A stretch of DNA of 30,909 nt from Methanosarcina sp. UBA293 (GTDB taxonomy: Archaea; Halobacteriota; Methanosarcinia; Methanosarcinales; Methanosarcinaceae), in the NCBI GenBank assembly GCA_002499445.1, contig DALS01000001.1:1-30909 (forward strand), read 5' to 3'. The translations under genes and the position numbers were made by a program. The notes under the pieces are model-generated. The model was not told the DNA's origin, did no database searches, and saw only the letters and a list, made by a program, of their open reading frames with translations. Numbering within the stretch: position 1 is the stretch's first letter; each line of letters starts with the position of its first letter. Shown piece by piece: positions 1-7,756 of this stretch.

Positions 1-137
1 GCTGCCCGTTCAAGCTGGTCAATCAACCCGTCTTCTTTTACAGGCTCGTTAATGAGGATTTTCTCCCTGACTGTTTGCGCAAGTTTTGCCATTTCGTCCT
101 GGCTTTCAGAATAAGGTGTGTGTAGTTCGCTTGCCAT
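1..137 (-). CDS. 5' end of an unrecognised protein gene (runs off the window)
   Basis: An open frame on the minus strand starts at an ATG at 137 and is still open at base 1, giving at least 45 residues. It begins MASELHTPYSESQDEMAKLA and continues as a charged, probably helical stretch. A purine-rich Shine-Dalgarno-like tract (AGGGGGG) lies about eight bases upstream of the ATG, which supports this start. I do not recognise the family from this fragment. It lies 97 bp downstream of a small ORF on the same strand, so the two could be co-transcribed. The rest of the gene lies outside the window. Confidence 0.6.
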   Translation of the reverse strand, partial: MASELHTPYSESQDEMAKLAQTVREKILINEPVKEDGLIDQLERA

Positions 138-234
138 CTATTTTCCCCCCTGTAACTGCAACCTGTTTTTTCAGGGCATACTCAGATTCTATCTAAACAC
201 GATTAATAGGGTTTCAAATTCACTGCAATTGGGA

Positions 235-498
235 TTACTTTTCAGTATAGTTGAAATAAATTTCATTATCTTTCATTGTAAGATCCATCTCTATGGACAG
301 TCCGGAAGCTGCAGAAAGTGTAAAGGCTATCCATACGGGGCTTAAACCATATTCATAATTTATAGGGTGGCTTTCAATAATCGAATAGTGAAAAAAATAA
401 CTCTCTGACGAACGGTCATTCTCTGGCCTGGAGGTTCCAGTAGGACATGCATGGATCAAGTTACCTTTCTTTTCTTCAAGCTTTTTCTGGCATTTCAT
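235..498 (-). CDS. small hypothetical protein, 87 aa
   Basis: This 87-codon frame opens at an ATG at 498 preceded by a good Shine-Dalgarno sequence (GAGGTGA, about four bases upstream), which is the main reason to call it. The product starts MKCQKKLEEKKGNLIHACPT and has a polar, Lys-rich N-terminus with two cysteines. The middle is aromatic and hydrophobic, and the C-terminus is acidic. There is no clear signal peptide or membrane helix. I do not recognise a family. It sits between the mtsF terminator and another minus-strand gene. It may be a real small gene or the remnant of a longer one. Confidence 0.45.
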   Translation of the reverse strand: MKCQKKLEEKKGNLIHACPTGTSRPENDRSSESYFFHYSIIESHPINYEYGLSPVWIAFTLSAASGLSIEMDLTMKDNEIYFNYTEK

Positions 499-544
499 CC
501 AATCTCACCTCTTCCCAGAAGTTAAAAAGGCTCATTCCATATTC

Positions 545-573
545 TGCAAGAGCTTGCACGCACTTCCTGCGTG
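545..573. repeat. two abutting perfect hairpins downstream of mtsF
   Basis: TGCAAG-AG-CTTGCA (545-558) is followed directly by CACGCA-cttcc-TGCGTG (557-573). Both are perfect 6-bp stems and they overlap by two bases. They lie just past the mtsF terminator and 47-75 bp before the small ORF at 498, so they may add to termination or sit in that ORF's leader. Confidence 0.5.
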
Positions 574-576
574 ACT

Positions 577-609
577 AAAAAAAATAGGATAGGCTGAAGA
601 GCCCGTCCT
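577..609 (-). terminator. intrinsic-type terminator of mtsF
   Basis: Read on the minus strand this is AGGA-cg-GGCT-cttc-AGCC-ta-TCCT, a stem with one 2x2 internal loop and a tetraloop. It is followed by A and eight Ts. It begins 44 bases after the mtsF stop codon, a textbook hairpin plus U-tract. Confidence 0.8.
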
Positions 610-652
610 TTTACGCACAGGCAGAAGCCAGTTTGATCTTTTAAAGCTATTT

Positions 653-2548
653 TTATCCTATAATCTTCTTGAAGAGTTCAGGACCTTTCTGTGCAACAGT
701 GTAAGTCTGGGTGGCAACGGTGTCGCACGGACCTCTTGGTGGGACTTCACATCCAGTAGAAATTACATACTTGGACTGCATTCCGTTCTCTTTGAGAGTG
801 TTCAGGACGCTCTCCTGCAGGGCAATGGTATCATTCCTGATCTTTTCGATGTTTTCAGGGCTGTTATCCATGAATGCGACAGGGCTGACCTCTCCACCGA
901 ACATGACATCTTTGCCGTAGTTCTCAATGAGGTACCTGTGGTCCTTTGAACCTTTGTTTACCTGCTCTGGATAGAAGGTGTAGCTGTAGTACTTGGTGTC
1001 CCATTTTTTGATCAGATCCCAGTGAGGGGCATCTGCACAGTTGTGGACGACCATAGGCTTATTATACTCCTTGTAGAGTGGAGCAAAGATATTCTGCATA
1101 GCCTTTCCTTCGGTCTTCATGTATTCATCTGCACTGAGAATGACATTGTTAGTCCAGAGTGTTACCAGACAGAGATTATCAGGCTGGGCTTCTTCGAACA
1201 TCATTTTAGCCATTTCCTTGCAGTACTCGGTGGTTTTTTCGAGACCTTTAAGGACTACTTCAGGGTTTGTCTTGAGATCGGAGAGAACGCGGGTTGCTCC
1301 CATGATCTGGGTCAGAGCTACCATTGGACCTTCGAAAAGGGCAGTGACAGGTGCATCGATTTCCTTTGACTTCTCGGTTGCAAGCTTATTGCCCTGGATC
1401 AGGTTGTAGGCACGGGTACCTTCCTTGATTTCTGGGACTTCCATGGCCTCATAGTCTTCAAGGTGACCTATGGCTGCAGGTGTGTCTTCTTCAGGAATCC
1501 TGATAGTTGCACCGAAGTCGCTTGCAACCACACAGAGGTCAGTAAGGCCGACGAAGTTGTCAATATTGAAGTACTTGGTACCTGCAACTACACTGGCTGC
1601 GTACTTCTCTGCCTTTGTGGAGTAATCTGCGTAAGTGCAGGGCACAAACTTTCTGGAAAGCCCGCAGATGAGAGGTGCGACCGGAAGCCTGTCTACCTTC
1701 TTGTCCTGGAACGCGGCAACGAACCTTTCCTTCTTGGTCATGGTCTCATTGAACTTGGGCACAACTGAATCATATTCTGCAAGGATTTTTTCAGCTGTGA
1801 TGAGACCTATATCGATTTCTTCCTTTGCATCCTTCTTTGCGAGAATTTCTTTGTACTTCATCTTGCTTGCTACAACTGCTGAATCGTTCCATGCATCAGC
1901 AGGAAGCGAGCTGATAAGAGAAGAAAGGGTCTCGACTGCTCCACTGGCGTCACGAGAGGTTCCATCTGCTCCAATGGATTCTGCAAATTCTCTTGAAATA
2001 GGTGCACCACCGACCATAACCACAAGGGAATCCCGGATACCTTCTTCCTGAAGCTGTTCGACAACTTTTTCCATGCCGCCCATGGTGGTTGTCATCAGAG
2101 TGCTCATGGAAATAGCTGCTGCCTTGTTTTCCTTTGCAGCTTCTATGAATTTTCCGAGTGGGACATCAACACCAAGGTCAATTGCGTTGTATCCTGCAGC
2201 AGTGATCATTGTCTTGACCAGGTTCTTTCCAATATCGTGCACGTCTCCTTCAACCGTGCCGATGATGACGTTCTGGGGTCCACCGCTTGCGTCGACCTTC
2301 ATGTAGGGGGTCAGGATTTCCATTCCGGCGTACATTGCATCTGCTGCAAGCAGAAGGCTGGGAACGAATGCTTCTCCTTTTTCGTACTGGTCACTGACAA
2401 TGTTCATGCCCTTTGCGAGGCCGTCAACGATTGCTTCATATGCGTCGACTCCCTCATCAAGAGCTTTCTGTGCGAATTCTTCTGCTAGATCATCGTCTCC
2501 TTCGATGACAGCATTAGCTAAAGCGTTCAAAATTTCTTCAGTTGCCAT
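653..2548 (-). CDS. mtsF: fused corrinoid/methyltransferase MtsF/CmtA-type (methylated-thiol:CoM methyl transfer)
   Basis: The 631-residue cytoplasmic protein joins two modules. Residues 1 to about 215 are a corrinoid-binding domain with a helical cap and the B12 signature DxHxxG (D102, H104, G107), where His is the lower cobalt ligand. Residues about 270-631 are an MtaA/MtbA-like TIM barrel of the uroporphyrinogen-decarboxylase fold. Its probable zinc ligands are H502, C504 and C600, which activate the thiol of coenzyme M. This architecture is that of the Methanosarcina proteins MtsD, MtsF and MtsH. Genetics assigns them to dimethylsulfide or methanethiol use; MtsF is also called CmtA and has been linked to CO-dependent growth. 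I choose mtsF over its paralogues because of the neighbours (regulator, CobW, RamA-like and CoM methyltransferase), recalled from M. acetivorans. The ATG has a strong GGAGGT five bases upstream. The leader is long and structured. Confidence 0.9.
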   Translation of the reverse strand: MATEEILNALANAVIEGDDDLAEEFAQKALDEGVDAYEAIVDGLAKGMNIVSDQYEKGEAFVPSLLLAADAMYAGMEILTPYMKVDASGGPQNVIIGTVEGDVHDIGKNLVKTMITAAGYNAIDLGVDVPLGKFIEAAKENKAAAISMSTLMTTTMGGMEKVVEQLQEEGIRDSLVVMVGGAPISREFAESIGADGTSRDASGAVETLSSLISSLPADAWNDSAVVASKMKYKEILAKKDAKEEIDIGLITAEKILAEYDSVVPKFNETMTKKERFVAAFQDKKVDRLPVAPLICGLSRKFVPCTYADYSTKAEKYAASVVAGTKYFNIDNFVGLTDLCVVASDFGATIRIPEEDTPAAIGHLEDYEAMEVPEIKEGTRAYNLIQGNKLATEKSKEIDAPVTALFEGPMVALTQIMGATRVLSDLKTNPEVVLKGLEKTTEYCKEMAKMMFEEAQPDNLCLVTLWTNNVILSADEYMKTEGKAMQNIFAPLYKEYNKPMVVHNCADAPHWDLIKKWDTKYYSYTFYPEQVNKGSKDHRYLIENYGKDVMFGGEVSPVAFMDNSPENIEKIRNDTIALQESVLNTLKENGMQSKYVISTGCEVPPRGPCDTVATQTYTVAQKGPELFKKIIG

Positions 2549-3646
2549 ATTAAACCTCCATTTTTTCCTAAAAATCTTTCCTGGTAGTTTTCTGCCTGTC
2601 TTTTAGGATCTCTACCTTTGTCGTATTTAGGATATTAACAGGTTCCACAAGCCTGTCAATATCCTAAATCCACTCATAAGCTCTTTAATCCACAAAATAA
2701 CCATTGATGAGTATCTCTTCCCATATTCTGTACAGTGTTATAAAAAATTTCCCCGGGTTTAACTACGGAGGACGTTACTCCTTTTGAATCAATGATTACC
2801 AAATAAAGATTCTTTCTATTGTATATAGCTTAAACTACCCTGTTTTTTAATTCAAGAGCAATATACTCCCCCTTTGAAAAATAAGCATTTCTTGAGATTT
2901 TATACTTGTTCGAATTTTCAATATGCTAGAAAAATTAAATTCTCCTAATTTCTAATCCACATCCTTTCTGGTAGAGGTGGTAATTTACAGAGAGGATTAC
3001 AAAATTTCGCAGGTTAAAAAAACGAAGTCATTAAATATTTAAGGGTATTGAAAATTTGAAGGCTTGACTAACAGATTCAATAAATAGGGATTAAGAGTAC
3101 TGAAAATCACAGTTCTGGAGAACTCGGTCCTGTTTACAAGTTAATAACATTTATAAGAATCGGTACAAACCAATAAAAGAGCTTTCTTTCAACTTATTGA
3201 AAATAATAATAAATAATAATATCTGTAATCCTCGGCCTTATAACTTTTGATTTACTATCTACTGTCCTAATTTAAATATGATGCCCGCGATTTATATAAT
3301 ATTATGTTTTGTCAAAAATTATATATATCTAAAATTAAATATAATCACTGTGATATTAACATATTTCTGATTGAAAGTTATTCCTCGTTTTTAAGACGAG
3401 CGCGTTTTACCGATTGATACGCAGATGTATCTCTCTGAGCAGGATCCGAATAAGCAAGAGTAAACTCTCAATTGCTTCTTATACTGATTAACGTAATGCC
3501 TGTTGGCTGATATAAATGCTTTTTATTGTAGCATCTCTTGGCTAAAGGCTAAAACTATACTGCTCTAGATCATGGTAGGTTTAGAGTAAATTAGCCAGAA
3601 TTTATCTCGGTTTAGATAATATTTGAGTAGTTGGAAGCTGATAAAT
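2549..3646. other. 1.1-kb divergent intergenic region between mtsF and the Msr regulator
   Basis: No convincing gene lies here; the DNA is AT-rich with stops in all frames. It contains the 18-bp inverted repeat near mtsF. TATA-like elements include CTATATACAA read on the minus strand (about 2819-2828), which would give an mtsF leader near 250 nt. On the plus strand TTTATATAAT lies at 3291-3300 with further alternating AT at 3320-3328. Long leaders are typical of methyltransferase genes in this genus, so both genes are probably controlled from here. The exact start sites are inference. Confidence 0.6.
2625..2669. repeat. 18-bp inverted repeat in the mtsF leader
   Basis: The left arm, 2625-2642 (ATTTAGGATATTAACAGG), pairs with the right arm, 2652-2669 (CCTGTCAATATCCTAAAT). 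There is a single A/C mismatch and a 9-base loop. A further TTTAGGAT half-site lies at 2603-2610. The repeat is 77 bp upstream of the mtsF start codon. It could be an RNA hairpin in the leader or an operator for the divergently encoded Msr regulator. Confidence 0.8.
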
Positions 3647-4420
3647 ATGAGTTCCCTTATAGACCTGATTTTTTTCTCTGAAAAAAGAAAAAATCTACTC
3701 GTTCAGTTAGCTAATGGACCGATGGATATTGACGAGATTAAAGAGACTCTTAACGTGAAAGCCTGTGCTCTAATGCCTCAGATTAAAAAACTGAAAGATA
3801 TGGATTTGATAGAGCAGAGAGAAGATATCTACCAACTTTCAGATATTGGAGCAGTGATTGTTGAGAAAATGATCCCTCTAACATCTCTTATTAATGTTTT
3901 TGACGGGAACAAAGATTACTGGTCGAAACATGATAGGTCTCCTATTCCCACAAACCTGATTAAAAAAATTGACATGCTAGGAAGATGCCACCTGGATGAG
4001 CCCGATCTAGACCATCTTTTTGAGTTTCCAGAGTTTTTGCGTGACAGACTAAGCAGCTCAAAAACTATAAAATCTTTTTACTCCTATTTCTGTCCTGACT
4101 GCCCGTCGATCCAGGCTGCCTGTGCGAAAAATGGGGCTGAAGTACACTTGATCCTCGACGAAAGGGTCTACAACAGATTGAAAAATGATTTTGAAGATGA
4201 ATATAACGTGCTGCTTGAAAACAAAGTCTCGCTTTACATATACTCCGGCAAAATAAGGCCTTCTTCCTTCATGATTGCAGATAATTTTGTAATGCTGAAA
4301 CTCTTCGGAAAAGAAGGGGAATTCGATAACAATAAGATTATTAGCTATACTCCAAGTGCTGTGGAGTGGGGTAACGAACTGGCTCAGTATTATATAGACC
4401 GTTCAACGAAAATAAATTAA
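3647..4420 (+). CDS. msrC: Msr-type winged-helix regulator (FilR1/DUF1724 family), divergent from mtsF
   Basis: This is a cytoplasmic DNA-binding regulator of about 257 residues. The N-terminal 75 residues form a winged helix with a helix-turn-helix around 'IDEIKETLNVKACALMPQIK'. The C-terminal half (about 105-250) matches the methanogen FilR1 middle domain (DUF1724). Msr proteins in Methanosarcina are transcriptional activators of adjacent methyltransferase genes. Its position divergent from mtsF makes mtsF the probable target, as reported for MsrC in M. acetivorans; the symbol is from memory. I use the ATG at 3647 rather than the in-frame TTG at 3623. It gives an N-terminus (MSSLIDLIFFSEKRK) that aligns with the paralogue at 16101-16883 (MKTSLIDLAFLSEKRK). 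It converges with the CobW gene, with 45 bp between stops. Confidence 0.88.
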   Translation: MSSLIDLIFFSEKRKNLLVQLANGPMDIDEIKETLNVKACALMPQIKKLKDMDLIEQREDIYQLSDIGAVIVEKMIPLTSLINVFDGNKDYWSKHDRSPIPTNLIKKIDMLGRCHLDEPDLDHLFEFPEFLRDRLSSSKTIKSFYSYFCPDCPSIQAACAKNGAEVHLILDERVYNRLKNDFEDEYNVLLENKVSLYIYSGKIRPSSFMIADNFVMLKLFGKEGEFDNNKIISYTPSAVEWGNELAQYYIDRSTKIN

Positions 4421-4465
4421 AAAATATGTGAGGAAAAATCCAATTTAAATCACTATTTCTTTATC

Positions 4466-5650
4466 TTAATTTTTGCTTTTGTTAATTGAGACTCTCTGTA
4501 CATGCCCCTGGTTCCCATGTTTATTATTCTCATAAGACATATGTTCGTGGTTATGGCTTGGCTCGAATTTATTCACTTTTATTTTCCCATTTTCAAAGAC
4601 TTCCTGTACTGAATGGTTTACTGCCTCTTTAATGGCTTCCTTCTCAACGTTTGAGACCGCTGAAAGGATCTTTAGGGTCGGGACAGCTCCTTCCTTCGAT
4701 TTGATTATATCTTCCTGGGGTTTTTCATAATATACAGTAACGCTTTGTTTCACGGTTTCTGACCCATTATCCAGGAAGAGTTTGATGTGCCCTACGAATT
4801 TGGGGTTTAATTTCAGCACCTTAGCTTTTATTGTGTTCATGAGTTCGGTTGTTAACTTCCTGGCATCGTCAGTGCTAAGATTACCATTTTCAACCATAAA
4901 TTCCGCAGAATAACTACCTACTTTTGAGGCTTCGATCGAACTTTCAATTTCCTGTGGTGCAGAAAGTCTGGCTTTAGAAGGTTTGGCTTCAGAGGGTTCA
5001 GTTTTTTCAGTTATTTCAACCCTCGGGGCGCTTTCTGATAATTCTTCAAGATCCGGAAGCACTGTTCGCATAAAATTATCAAAGTTCTCGCCCGTATCCT
5101 TTCCTGAAAGCAGGACTACCCTTGCTTTCGGATTCAGTTGCTGGACCGAAGCTTCAAGGATTGGAAGTCGGATAGGTTCTATCAGGTCTATCTTATTTAT
5201 TCCGAGAATTTCCGCATCAATAATCTGCCTCATGGCAAATTCTTTTACCTCTTTCATGAGATACTTAAAACGGCTGCCGTCAATCAAGGTTACAAGAGGA
5301 GCGATTTCTACGTGTTCGCCAAGGTTCATGAGCTTGATTTCTTCCTTTATCACATGCGGGAAAGCAATGCCTGTGGGTTCGATCATGAGAATGTCAGGCT
5401 TGTATTCCTTTGCAAGCATGGTAACGGTTGTCCTTAACCCTACTTTCAGGGAACAGCAGATACATCCGCTTGTGATCTCTTTCGTATCGAACCCGAACCT
5501 GTTTATCACATCACCATCGATCCCTATTTCCCCGATCTCGTTTACAATAATGGCAACTTTTTTTCCCTTTTCTGCAAGGTATTTGCCCATATTGATAATA
5601 GTGGTGGTTTTTCCGCTTCCCAGAAATCCCCCCACCACAATGACCTGCAT
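4466..5650 (-). CDS. CobW/G3E-family P-loop GTPase with His-rich tail (metallochaperone-like)
   Basis: In this 394-residue protein the first 200 residues are a G3E GTPase. They carry the P-loop GGFLGSGKT (K14), the metal-binding motif GCICC (C63, C65, C66) that defines CobW/COG0523 proteins, and the guanine-specificity motif NKID (152-155). A low-complexity Glu/Lys/Ser linker follows at about 208-240. The C-terminal half does not look like the usual CobW_C domain, and the tail is His-rich (HNHEH plus further His). The family delivers metal ions. Placement between the corrinoid methyltransferase and the corrinoid activase suggests cobalt or corrinoid loading, but zinc supply to the methyltransferase sites is equally possible. 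GGAGGAG sits just upstream of the ATG. It lies 80 bp after the RamA-like gene and may share its transcript. Confidence 0.88.
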   Translation of the reverse strand: MQVIVVGGFLGSGKTTTIINMGKYLAEKGKKVAIIVNEIGEIGIDGDVINRFGFDTKEITSGCICCSLKVGLRTTVTMLAKEYKPDILMIEPTGIAFPHVIKEEIKLMNLGEHVEIAPLVTLIDGSRFKYLMKEVKEFAMRQIIDAEILGINKIDLIEPIRLPILEASVQQLNPKARVVLLSGKDTGENFDNFMRTVLPDLEELSESAPRVEITEKTEPSEAKPSKARLSAPQEIESSIEASKVGSYSAEFMVENGNLSTDDARKLTTELMNTIKAKVLKLNPKFVGHIKLFLDNGSETVKQSVTVYYEKPQEDIIKSKEGAVPTLKILSAVSNVEKEAIKEAVNHSVQEVFENGKIKVNKFEPSHNHEHMSYENNKHGNQGHVQRVSINKSKN

Positions 5651-5730
5651 ATTCTCTCCTCCCTTCGTGTTATCTTGCTTATTTCTTATTTTTCCTTTAA
5701 TTTATTTTCACTCCGATAAGTTTAACCTTT

Positions 5731-7350
5731 TTATTCCCCTATCACTGCAAGCTTTTCCCATTTAAACCTGTCATCAGGGCAGGCGTGCAGACAGCGCTGG
5801 CAATTTGCGCCATCACAAAGGTCAGTCCTTATTTTTACGGCCCCGTTTTGTTCCATATTTAGGGCTCTATTGGGACAGACCTTTACGCACTTATGGCAGC
5901 CTTCACACCCCTCAATTAACATTACAAGGTAAGTCCCAATTTTTTCAATCACTTCAAGCCCTTCTTCTCCATGTTCGGGAATGTCCCTTTCAACCCTGCG
6001 ATCAATTTCGAGAATAGCAGAAGGCTCGCCAATCATGGGAAGTTTCTTCTTTTTCAAGAACTTCTGAAGCATCTTGAAAGCCATACCTTCATTCCAGTAA
6101 GCAAGTTCCAGCAGATAAGCTTCCTTAAAAGCCTCGGCAGTTGCAAACATTACATGGGTACTCATTATTTCCTTTGCAATTGCCTGCAATTCCCAGAGCC
6201 TATCTTCAGAGAGCAGGATTTCCCTAGCAATGGACAGAGAAGTATTTCCGATCTGGGAAACATAACTCGAATTGTAAGGAATCATTCCTACCTTATTGGC
6301 TTTTGCAGCATCCATGTAAGTACCTGCAGCTCCTGACATGTAAGCAATCTGCAGTTCTTCCATCTCTATGTCTGCGGCTGCACAGAGAGTGATATGTCCA
6401 GCTCTGATCGCTCCTATAGCTCTCCCGGCTTCGATAAGATCTTTATTCGTGAATTTTATCCCGTCCTGGAGGTGGAGAATTCCATCCGCAGTTTGAATCT
6501 TAGGCAACACAATCAGCTTATTCCTCAGACCTGCTTCTATAAGGGCAATAACTCCAGTACCTGTGATTCCTTTTGCAGTGAGTTCTCCCTTTTCCACGAC
6601 TTCCCCTGTTTTAGGGTTTATGAGATCTCCCACAGTGACCTTCATATCCTTGTCAAGTATATAGCAGCGTAGGTTTTTCCCCTCAAATTCCACGTCACTG
6701 ATTGTATAAGGAGAAGCAATGGACCCGAATTCTATCTCCTGACCTTCAAGAGCAGGACCTGCTGCAGCCGATCCGGTATATATAATGCCATTTGCTTTGA
6801 GAGCCATTTCAGCATTCGTGCCGTAGTCTGTTGCAATTGCGACCTCATTACTCTCAATCATGCCAGCCTTTACAATAAGAGCAAGTGCATCGGCTCCAAC
6901 TTCGTGTTTAATTGCAGGGGGTACGAGGAGTTTGCAATTTACGGCTTCTTCAAATCCTTCTATCTCGGCAAGAGGTATTATGCGGGCATCCCTATTCTGC
7001 TCTTTAATTTGGTATTTTTGCTTTTTACGCTCTCCTGCGTATGCTAAATCTTCGATTGGTATTCCCTGAAAAATGGAAAGCTGGATAGGATTTCCACAAA
7101 TTGAAAATTTTTCTAATTCTGTTAAGTTTACCCCAAGTTTAGCGAGGATATTTTTTACCGCGGTAACCGAGAGCCCATGGGCCTTATCAAGTCCGTAATG
7201 GATTGCAAAGTCAAGGTGATCCATTACGTTTGCTCCAGGCAGGGGATTTCTCAATGTTATGACAGTCCTCTTGATCTCACCGCTTTCAAGGTCAATTTTC
7301 TGAGCCCTAAAGCCACTGGTTCCCAGATCGATTGCAACTCCTGTTCTCAT
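5731..7350 (-). CDS. RamA-like ATP-dependent corrinoid reductive activase
   Basis: This 539-residue cytoplasmic protein has an N-terminal ASKHA-type ATPase region beginning with a phosphate-binding loop (AIDLGTSGFRAQ). It is followed by the DUF4445/RACo-type core found in RamA and related activators. Two C-terminal 4Fe-4S motifs are complete: C482-C485-C488-C492 and C512-C517-C520-C524. Proteins of this kind use ATP to return inactive Co(II) corrinoid to active Co(I) in methylamine and methylsulfide methyltransferase systems. MtsF, whose corrinoid would need such repair, is the obvious local client, though this is inference. The length matches RamA (about 540). GGAGGG lies about nine bases before the ATG. 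Three AT-rich 15-bp repeats sit in the upstream region. I leave the symbol blank because several RamA paralogues occur in this genus. Confidence 0.9.
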   Translation of the reverse strand: MRTGVAIDLGTSGFRAQKIDLESGEIKRTVITLRNPLPGANVMDHLDFAIHYGLDKAHGLSVTAVKNILAKLGVNLTELEKFSICGNPIQLSIFQGIPIEDLAYAGERKKQKYQIKEQNRDARIIPLAEIEGFEEAVNCKLLVPPAIKHEVGADALALIVKAGMIESNEVAIATDYGTNAEMALKANGIIYTGSAAAGPALEGQEIEFGSIASPYTISDVEFEGKNLRCYILDKDMKVTVGDLINPKTGEVVEKGELTAKGITGTGVIALIEAGLRNKLIVLPKIQTADGILHLQDGIKFTNKDLIEAGRAIGAIRAGHITLCAAADIEMEELQIAYMSGAAGTYMDAAKANKVGMIPYNSSYVSQIGNTSLSIAREILLSEDRLWELQAIAKEIMSTHVMFATAEAFKEAYLLELAYWNEGMAFKMLQKFLKKKKLPMIGEPSAILEIDRRVERDIPEHGEEGLEVIEKIGTYLVMLIEGCEGCHKCVKVCPNRALNMEQNGAVKIRTDLCDGANCQRCLHACPDDRFKWEKLAVIGE

Positions 7351-7411
7351 ATATTAAGTCCCTCCAAAAAAGTTTAAGATTTATTTAATCAGTATGCTTC
7401 AGGAATATTTT

Positions 7412-7456
7412 GAGTATAATAAATTCGAGTATAGTAAATTTGAGTATAATAAATTT
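7412..7456. repeat. three 15-bp tandem repeats upstream of the RamA-like gene
   Basis: The units are GAGTATAATAAATTC (7412-7426), GAGTATAGTAAATTT (7427-7441) and GAGTATAATAAATTT (7442-7456), followed by a decayed fourth. They start 62 bp upstream of the minus-strand start codon at 7350, where promoter or operator elements are expected. Confidence 0.8.
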
Positions 7457-7693
7457 GAATAGATATGCTTAATGAGCTAACAAGCAACTTATACTGAACA
7501 TTGAACATTTATGCAAGGTCAATGAATACTATCTGAATGTGTTGAAGAATTATGCAAACTCAACGAGCAATTTTCCAGATATACTAATACTTATCTGGAA
7601 TGTTTCCCCTCGACTTATTGACTATCGGCTTGGCTCTGGAGTGTTTATTCTGCCTGTCAAAACAAAAAAAGTACGAAACAGAACATAATATCC

Positions 7694-7716
7694 GGGCCTC
7701 TAAAGGCTTAGAGCCC
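7694..7716 (-). terminator. probable terminator of the CoM methyltransferase gene
   Basis: On the minus strand GGG-CTCTAA pairs with TTAGAG-CCC around an AGCC-like loop, with one bulged base on one arm. A T-rich tract (ACTTTTTTTGTTTTG) follows about 20 bases later. The hairpin begins 40 bases beyond the stop codon at 7757. Confidence 0.6.
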
Positions 7717-7756
7717 CAGAATATGTCCTTAAAAATAAAGAATTTTTTGTGCCTTT

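Larger units (their letters stand above)
7351..7756. promoter_or_regulatory. 406-bp intergenic region upstream of the RamA-like gene
   Basis: No gene is supported here. From the downstream gene toward the upstream one it holds the 15-bp tandem repeats, an AT-rich stretch with TATA-like possibilities, and the putative terminator of the CoM methyltransferase gene. The distance and the terminator suggest that the RamA-like gene has its own promoter. Confidence 0.5.

Noticed and set aside
653..2548. Artificial fusion of separate corrinoid and methyltransferase genes
   Set aside because: The single 631-codon frame matches the known domain order and length of MtsD/MtsF/MtsH, so the fusion is natural.
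4983..5765. 260-codon plus-strand open frame opposite the CobW gene
   Set aside because: It lies antisense to a gene with clear G3E motifs. Its product is low-complexity (Ser/Ile/Phe-rich) with no recognisable domain, so it is a codon-bias shadow.
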